Shown here one piece after another: positions 4,841 to 7,265 of a stretch of 7,265 bases of DNA. The position numbers and the translations under genes were made by a program. The stretch comes from Hydrogenothermaceae bacterium. GTDB taxonomy: Bacteria > Aquificota > Aquificia > Aquificales > Hydrogenothermaceae. The DNA is taken from the NCBI GenBank assembly GCA_015490675.1, contig WFXI01000151.1, positions 1-7,265 of the forward strand. Reading direction: 5' to 3'. Under the pieces are notes generated by a model that was given only the letters and a program-made list of their open reading frames with translations, ran no database searches and was not told where the DNA came from. Positions within the stretch are counted from its first letter, which is position 1; every line of letters begins with the position of its first letter.

Positions 4841-5371
4841 TAAACCTATAAGAACCTGTGTAATTTGTAAAAAAAAAGTTATAAATACGATTTAGTAAGA
4901 TTTGTAGAAAGAAATAGGGAAATAGACCCTCTTCAGAAAAAAGGAGGAAGAGGATTTTATATATGTTTAGATTGTTTAAAAAATAAAAAAAAGGCATTGA
5001 ATAAGATAAACTTAACAAAGGAAGAGCTTTTAAATAAGCTAGAAAAACAAATTGTAAGCCAAATACAGCTTGGCTGGAGAAGTAGATTAGTTAAAATAGG
5101 ATTAGAGGATACTTTAGAGCAAATAAAAAAAGGAAAAAAAGGTATTGTTATACTTGCAAAAGATTTTTCAGAAAGGTCTAAAAGAAAATTGTTTAATGTT
5201 TTTAAAGGTAAATGTTATTACTTTTTGACAAAAGCAAAACTTGGAAAAATTCTTGGAAAACAAGAAGTAGGAGTGTTATTTATACCTTATAATAGATTTA
5301 GCTTAAAGCTAGAAAATTTGTTAAACCAATATTTAACCTTACAAGGAGGTAACAGTAGTTGTCAAAGTTAA
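4809..5371 (+). CDS. ylxR: YlxR (DUF448)-L7Ae fusion RNA-binding protein, frameshifted at an A9 run
   Basis: Two RNA-binding domains are encoded in one transcript but in two frames. The first frame gives ...NKPIRTCVICKKK, then runs into GTTATAAATACGATTTAG and stops at 4893-4895. The second frame picks up at the A-run (4869-4877) and reads SYKYDLVRFVERNREIDP...GGRGFYICLDCLKNKKK without a stop to 5371. Joined by a -1 shift, the protein has 187 residues: YlxR domain (13-65) with a CxxC pair (Cys17/20) and a second (Cys53/56), then an L7Ae/YlxQ-type domain (about 82-175; LVKIGLEDTLEQIKKGKKG, IVILAKDFSERSKRK). YlxR and L7Ae fusions are known in alphaproteobacteria. I chose TTG 4809 because GAGGAAG (4799-4805) precedes it; TTG 4827 is an alternative without a good site. 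Both overlap nusA. The role is inferred as a ribosome or RNase P associated RNA-binding or regulatory protein. Whether the full protein is made is open. Confidence 0.75.
4869..4877 (+). other. A9 run at the ylxR frame change, candidate slippage site
   Basis: In the starting frame the codons are TGT AAA AAA AAA GTT. The run includes the heptamer A AAA AAA, a known type of -1 slippery sequence, and runs of nine or more A are prone to RNA polymerase slippage. A -1 ribosomal slip or one added A in the mRNA gives the same product, C-K-K-K-S-Y-K-Y-D-L-V-R-F. No Shine-Dalgarno stimulator about 10 nt upstream and no strong stem-loop just downstream are visible. A sequencing or assembly error in the homopolymer is the plain alternative. 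Confidence 0.6.
5343..5350 (+). promoter_or_regulatory. ribosome binding site of infB
   Basis: AAGGAGGT lies inside the end of the upstream coding sequence, 8 nt before TTG 5359. It is a full match to the anti-Shine-Dalgarno and decides the infB start, since the next in-frame candidate (ATG 5401) has no such site and would cut the conserved first helix of the IF-2 N-terminal domain. Confidence 0.8.
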
Positions 5372-7265
5372 AAGCTTCAGAGCTAGCAAAAGAACTTGGA
5401 ATGTCATATAAAGAGCTAGCAACATTCACAGAGGAAAATTTAGGAATAACTATAAAATCACCGTCTACAAAATTAGATGAAGAGGTTGTTCAAACTATAA
5501 AAGATATGCTTGGAGTTGTAGAAGAACCTCAAGTAGAAGAGAAACAAGAAGAAAAGCAAGAAGAACAGGAAGGAAAAAAAGTATTTGATATACATCAAGA
5601 ATGGAAAGTTCCTTTTGAAGATATAAAAGAAGCCCTTTTAATGATAGGATTTCAAGGAGAAATATCTAACTTTACAGTTTTAGATGAGCAAACTATAGAA
5701 AAATTAAAACCAGCTTTAGAGGAAGTTAAAAAGAAAAGGGAAGAGGAAGAAAGAAGAAGAAAAGAGGAAGAAGAAAAGAGAAAAAGAAGAAGAAAAATAG
5801 TAGTTCCAAAACCAAAGTTTGAAGAAAAACCACCAGTAAAAGAAGTAAGAGTAGAAGAAAAACCAAAAGTAAAAGAAGAAAAACAGGTAGAAGTTAAAGA
5901 AGATAAAAAAGAAGAAATAGTTGCTAAAAAAGAACAGCCAAAAGTAGAGAAAAAACAAGAAATTAAAAAAGAAATAAAAGAAGAAAAACCAAAAGAAATA
6001 GAAAAAACAAAAGAAGCTAAACCTAAAAAAGAAGAAAAAATAGAAACTAAAGCAAAAGAAGAAAAACCTGAAAGACCTGTAGAGAAAAAGGAAGAAAAAG
6101 AAGATAAGAAGAAAAAAGATAAAGAACTTAAATTCTCTGTAGAAGAGGCACCTCAAGAAAAGAAATCTTTAAAAGAGCAGAAAGAAGAAAAAGCAGAAAT
6201 TGAAGCTCTCAAAAAATTAATGGGAATGCAGTCTGGTAAAAAGAAAAAGTCAAAGAAAAAGAAAAAACAGAAAGAAGAAGCTAAACAGGAAGTTGCGAAG
6301 CAAGAAGAAGAAATTAAAATTGTTGAAATTCCAGAATTAATTACAGTTAGAGAACTTGCTGAACTTTTAGATTTGCCTGTAAATACTATAATGGCAGACC
6401 TTTTAAAAAGAGGTGTTTTAGCTACTGTAAACCAAACTATTGACCCTGAGGTTGCTGTTCAAATTGCAGAGGAACACGGATTTTTAGCAGAATTAAAATC
6501 TGAGGAAGAGGTTGTTGAAAAGTCTGTAAAAGAAGATTTAGAAGTTGTTAATAGTGAAGATGAAAGTGGAAATCTAGAAGAAAGACCTCCTGTTGTTACA
6601 GTAATGGGTCATGTTGACCACGGTAAGACTACTTTACTTGATACTATAAGAAATACTGATGTTGCAGCAAGAGAAAAAGGAGGAATTACACAGCATATAG
6701 GTGCTTATAAGATAAAGTTAGATAACGGAAAAGAAATAACATTTTTAGATACTCCTGGACACGAAGCTTTTACAACATTAAGAGCTAGAGGTTCAAAAGT
6801 TGCTGATATAGCCGTTTTAGTTGTTGCTGCTGATGATGGTGTTAGACCTCAAACTATAGAAGCTATCAACCACGCGAAAAGTGCAGACCTTCCAATTATT
6901 GTTGCTATAAATAAAATAGACAAACCTGGAGCTGACCCTGAAAGAGTAAAAAGAGAATTATCTCAGTATGAGCTTATCCCTGAAGAATGGGGTGGCGATA
7001 CTATAATGGTTCCTATTTCCGCAAAAACTGGCCAAAATGTGGAAGAACTTTTAGAAAACATACTTTTAGTATCAGAAATTTTAGAACTAAAAGCTAATCC
7101 TGAAAAACCAGCTATTGGGACAGTTATTGAGTCTAAATTAGACCCTAAAAGAGGTCCTGTTGCAACAGTTTTAGTTCAAAATGGAACATTAAAGAGAGGA
7201 GATTATTTTGTTGCAGGACTTACTTGGGGTAAAGTTAGAGCAATGTTTGATGATAGAGGAAATCA
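5359..7265 (+). CDS. infB: translation initiation factor IF-2, 3' part cut by window edge
   Basis: IF-2 is a GTPase that brings fMet-tRNA to the 30S subunit and drives 50S joining. The 635 visible residues have no stop. Order: a first IF2N module (1-50, KLKASELAKELGMSYKEL), a related small helical module (about 75-118, with IHQEWKVPFEDIKEALLMIGF), a Lys/Glu-rich linker (about 120-312), a second IF2N module (about 325-380, ITVRELAELLDLPVNTIMADLLKRG), then the GTPase domain. Its motifs are all intact: G1 GHVDHGKT (417-424), G2 around GGITQHIGAY (441-450), G3 DTPGH (464-468), G4 NKID (518-521) and G5 SAK (554-556). Domain II begins after about 580; the rest of domain II, domain III and the fMet-tRNA-binding C-terminus lie beyond the window. 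The TTG start overlaps the preceding gene by 13 nt, suggesting translational coupling. The linker is unusually long and the DNA there is nearly pure purine. Confidence 0.97.
   Translation, partial: MSKLKASELAKELGMSYKELATFTEENLGITIKSPSTKLDEEVVQTIKDMLGVVEEPQVEEKQEEKQEEQEGKKVFDIHQEWKVPFEDIKEALLMIGFQGEISNFTVLDEQTIEKLKPALEEVKKKREEEERRRKEEEEKRKRRRKIVVPKPKFEEKPPVKEVRVEEKPKVKEEKQVEVKEDKKEEIVAKKEQPKVEKKQEIKKEIKEEKPKEIEKTKEAKPKKEEKIETKAKEEKPERPVEKKEEKEDKKKKDKELKFSVEEAPQEKKSLKEQKEEKAEIEALKKLMGMQSGKKKKSKKKKKQKEEAKQEVAKQEEEIKIVEIPELITVRELAELLDLPVNTIMADLLKRGVLATVNQTIDPEVAVQIAEEHGFLAELKSEEEVVEKSVKEDLEVVNSEDESGNLEERPPVVTVMGHVDHGKTTLLDTIRNTDVAAREKGGITQHIGAYKIKLDNGKEITFLDTPGHEAFTTLRARGSKVADIAVLVVAADDGVRPQTIEAINHAKSADLPIIVAINKIDKPGADPERVKRELSQYELIPEEWGGDTIMVPISAKTGQNVEELLENILLVSEILELKANPEKPAIGTVIESKLDPKRGPVATVLVQNGTLKRGDYFVAGLTWGKVRAMFDDRGN
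5728..5797 (+). repeat. 70-nt uninterrupted purine run within infB
   Basis: Every base from 5728 to 5797 on the plus strand is A or G (codons AAA, AAG, GAA, GAG, AGA, AGG, encoding only K, E and R). It is the core of the longer purine-rich linker-coding stretch to about 6300. The four EEKP motifs in the linker (codons beginning 5821, 5854, 5980 and 6058) show loose internal repetition. Such tracts can form unusual DNA structures and can slip on replication. Confidence 0.85.

Noticed and set aside
4916..4930. AGGG/CCCT hairpin as a stimulator of frameshifting at the A9 run
   Set aside because: The stem has 4 bp with a 7-nt loop and begins about 38 nt after the run, too far and too weak compared with known stimulators, which start within about 10 nt.
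4728..5018. Minus-strand open frame of 96 codons across the nusA-ylxR junction
   Set aside because: Antisense to conserved YlxR and KH2 coding sequence; Leu/Phe-rich by composition only.
5716..6156. Minus-strand open frame of 146 codons rich in Phe
   Set aside because: It is the complement of the purine-rich IF-2 linker codons (GAA and AAA read as TTC and TTT). It has no family resemblance and the plus-strand infB reading is certain.
1..7265. Search for mobile elements, CRISPR repeats, toxin-antitoxin or defence genes
   Set aside because: No spaced direct repeats, transposase or integrase motifs, or insertion boundaries were seen. The tRNA-Cys gene shows no duplicated 3' end that would mark an integrated element.

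Overview
The window reads as bacterial chromosome from an AT-rich Gram-negative thermophile. The genome type is an inference, most likely Aquificota of the Hydrogenothermaceae kind (Sulfurihydrogenibium-like). Supporting signs are LpxB (lipid A synthesis, hence an outer membrane), Arg codons that are almost all AGA and Ile codons often ATA, very Lys/Glu-rich proteins, strong GGAGG-type ribosome binding sites, and heavy use of TTG starts. A phylogeny of IF-2 or NusA would settle it. I see no insertion sequence, phage gene, CRISPR array or toxin-antitoxin pair; this is mostly core genome.

Layout. Minus strand, 1-1280: a small exported protein with an Ada-like zinc site (948-1280) is followed after 12 nt by a UDP-glucose 6-dehydrogenase gene (935 down past the left edge). 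The two look like one operon. A 63-bp divergent promoter region (1281-1343) separates them from lpxB on the plus strand (1344-2507). lpxB runs convergently into a tRNA-Cys gene (2477-2548, minus), and the last nine LpxB codons and its stop lie inside the tRNA. The tRNA has a good promoter of its own, back to back with the leader of the next operon.

Plus strand, 2650-7265: a translation/transcription operon in the order frr (ribosome recycling factor), rimP (30S maturation), nusA (elongation/termination/antitermination), a YlxR-L7Ae RNA-binding protein, and infB (IF-2, cut by the right edge). The spacing is tight from rimP on: 13 nt before nusA, then overlapping junctions. The product set covers 30S assembly, transcription-translation coupling, initiation and ribosome recycling, and resembles the widespread rimP-nusA-ylxR-ylxQ-infB cluster with frr joined at the front.

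Most notable: the ylxR part is out of frame with its L7Ae part, and the break sits exactly at a run of nine A residues. One extra A, or a -1 ribosomal slip on A AAA AAA, gives a protein that fits the family spacing. This could be programmed slippage, a real mutation, or a homopolymer sequencing error. Other points worth checking are the LpxB tail encoded antisense to tRNA-Cys, five probable TTG starts among eight protein genes, and a 70-nt uninterrupted purine run in infB.
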